From Prorocentrum cordatum (Eukaryota > Sar > Dinophyceae > Prorocentrales > Prorocentraceae), in contig CAUYUJ010021170.1 in assembly GCA_963575745.1 (NCBI GenBank), positions 178,801 through 242,800 on the forward strand: a stretch of 64,000 nt of DNA, in the 5' to 3' direction. The position numbers and the translations under genes were made by a program. Shown one piece after another: positions 61,800 to 64,000 of this stretch. Every line of letters starts with the position of its first letter. Positions within the stretch are counted from its first letter, which is position 1. The notes beneath the pieces are model-generated. The model did not search any database and was not told where the DNA came from. It was given only the letters and a program-made list of their open reading frames with translations.

Positions 61800-64000
61800 G
61801 AGTGGGACCGGCAACGAGAACACGCGGAGGGAGTTTGCTCCGCGCGTGTGCGGGTGGTTGGGTTTGCGAGGGCCGCCTCGCGTGAGGAGGAAAGGGAGGT
61901 CGCGCCCGAGGCGGCGCCCCAAGGAGCTGGACCAATGCCATCCCACAACGCTACCACCCCCCAAGTAGAACATCCCCATGTAGAACTTCCAGATAGCTTC
62001 GCGCTGCGTGAAGCGCGAACAACTTCGCGCTCTCGCGCCGACCGCCAAGGGAGACGAAGAACATGAGGAAAAATCGGAGCCGAACCCCGAAGCGCGAATA
62101 ATTGTTCACAATTTCTTGGGTCACAATTCTTCGCGCCCTCGAGGGTGCCCTTGCACACAAACTCTTGGCCGATTGCCACCTAGTCTGCACCGTCATCATC
62201 ATCACCGCTGCGCCGATGGCACAGCAGTCTGCGGCTTGCCCCGAGCCTATGCAGAAGGGTGCTTCTCGCACGTCGGCCTCCAAGGCTTAGCGAGGGAACG
62301 GCCCTCACAGCGGACGCGCGAGACCGCTCTCGCACCACGGCTGTGACTGCTCGAAGGGTGGGCCCTTCTTGCTCTTTTGTCGCCAATTTCATACTCTTCC
62401 CCCAGACCAACGAATATCGAGCATCTGCGTGGAAGGAGCGCGGACATTCTGGATGGCTCCACCCTTTGGAGGCTCCGCGGGTCACTGGGGGCCTCCGGCG
62501 ACCTCCGGGGGCGGAGCTGACACTTTCGACGTCCACCTGCTCGCTTGCAGTTCCCACGGTCTCCCGAGGATGCGGCGGACGGGAGGCTCAGACACTCCTG
62601 GACGCTGCAGGGGCGCCTCTTCGACAGGACTCGGGCCCCTCCCGGGCGAGGGTCAAAGCCCACCGCGCGTGCGCGGGAACGACCACGAAGACGACGAGGG
62701 CGACGTCGGTGGCGCTCGCGACGGCGAACGCAGGAAGCACAGAGGGTATCGGGCCCTCCGGCAGGGCCCACGATGGGGTCGCAGTCGGCGCCCTCGCCCC
62801 AAAGCGCAGACGGAGGCATCCCCAACATTGCTGCGGTCAACCGATGCTTCAGCCAGTGCTCATGTGGAGGCAACTCCCGGGAGGTCTTCGGCAGACCGAT
62901 AGAGGGCGATTAAGCCCGATGAATCGTCCACACGCCAGAGTGACCCTGGTAGGTTCGGCTAATTTTTTACTAGAGGTGCACCAGCGCCGATACTGAAGTT
63001 GACCTCCCAGGAGTTACGACCCAACGCCCGATTGAAGCGAGGTAGCGTCAGCATCAGGATCGGCCCTGTGCCCTGGGTTTCGCCAGGGTCCAGCGTCGAT
63101 CCAAGAAACCCGCGCGGAGCCCCGGATATGTATGGTTGTGCAGTTGCTCTCCTTCGACCTGGCCTATGACGCCACACGCTGCGACCGTCTGGGCCGCGGC
63201 GAAATCCAGTGTCACATGCTGCGGCGTTCCCTCCGATGGGGAAGCGAACTGCTGCACTTTACAGTCGGACCTATGACAGAAAAACATCCTTCAAGAACAT
63301 GAGACCCTCCACCGGCCAAAACTCGCAGAACATCCAAGGGTACCCTCTCCAGGATGCACAAGAGCACCCAACAAACACGAACAACGTACCCTCCCCGAAC
63401 CGACCTCGATCTCACACCTCGGTCCGACTGTCTAGCCAGCCAGGAACGTAACATAAGGGACGCCGAACACGGAACGAAGCCCTCGAGGGCCCGGGGAGCG
63501 CCTGGGTGCACGAGGAGCGCGGGAGGAACAGCAATGGAAGGGCCTGGGGAGCAGCTGTTTCAGCCTTGGGCGCGAATTACTCGGCGGCGATCAAAGGGGC
63601 GGTTCCTCACCCCAGCTATCGCCCCCCACTTGCGGGCCCCAGACGGCCCCTCCAGGGGCCCTAAAGGGCTCCGTTTCGACAGCCCTCGCTGCTCCCCCAG
63701 TTATCGCCCTCCACTTGCGGATTCTCCGATCAGCGCCTTGGCCGTGGCCCTCCAGGTTCTGGAGGACGCAAGCGTGTCACGCGCCACGATCGACTCCCTG
63801 GGCGACTGAGGAGGGCAGCCATCACACGGCGCGGCCTTCCTCGAGCCTGCGGAAGGGCGCGCAGGCGCACTACCCCAGACACCCTCGCGTTGCGACAAAA
63901 GTCACGACGGGAGGCTTTTCGCTGTGTACTCGGCCTCCAAGTTTGCCGGGCCCCAGGGCCATCACAGAACGAAGCGGGATGGAACACCGATCCCAGGGAA
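61800..64000. other. No gene recognised
   Basis: Part of the upstream intron or flank of the aminotransferase gene. A dispersed repeat at 63265-63440 matches 57180-57540. I found no exon resembling the N-terminal part of the enzyme. Confidence 0.5.

Overview
The window looks like nuclear DNA of a dinoflagellate. It is GC-rich and almost every recognisable gene reads from the minus strand. Introns begin GT, GC or GA, (TCC)n/(GGA)n tracts are everywhere, there is a decayed spliced-leader-like sequence, and the mobile elements (a DIRS-order element with a methyltransferase-like domain, a LINE with RNase H) resemble those described from dinoflagellates. Genus is not certain; a Prorocentrum- or Suessiales-like genome is a guess.

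The frame of the window is one host gene, acetylornithine aminotransferase (argD/ACOAT), read on the minus strand from about 60.3 kb to 2.0 kb. Five collinear exons with compatible phases are visible (60.34-60.19, 51.39-51.28, 23.75-23.67, 2.34-2.29 and 2.06-1.99 kb), separated by introns of about 8.8, 27.5, 21.3 and 0.23 kb. The N-terminal and C-terminal parts lie outside the window or were not found. Nearly everything else is intronic.

The 21.3-kb intron (2.34-23.66 kb) holds, from left to right: microsatellite-rich DNA; a 7-kb DIRS-order retrotransposon (5.34-12.35 kb) with split direct repeats and RT, RNase H, methyltransferase-like and tyrosine recombinase domains; a decayed LINE (about 12.6-20.7 kb) whose RT is interrupted by an 867-bp insertion with a 24-bp target duplication; and tandem and TCC repeats.

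The 27.5-kb intron (23.75-51.28 kb) is mostly one giant DNA transposon, 24792-49550 (24,759 bp). It has roughly 0.5-kb terminal inverted repeats starting TGGGGTGGCACGT and a perfect 9-bp target-site duplication GCCTTCGAT. Its cargo is all on the minus strand: an acidic protein gene carrying two TIR-bearing introner-like introns; a small gene starting MDIFQ; a multi-exon transposase-like gene (D, D and C-x2-H motifs) ending in a PHD-like zinc finger; a C5 cytosine DNA methyltransferase gene; and two unrecognised protein genes. Several of its introns are GA-AG with AG|GA at both ends, whereas the host aminotransferase introns are GT-AG or GC-AG. A transposon carrying its own cytosine methyltransferase and a histone-reader-like finger is the best candidate here for an undescribed system.

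The 8.8-kb intron (51.39-60.19 kb) holds a satellite of about fifteen roughly 80-bp units, five diverged 0.5-0.75-kb repeats, a TCC tract and one copy of a 172-bp MITE whose sister sits inside the giant transposon. From 60.35 to 64 kb I see repeats and no gene.
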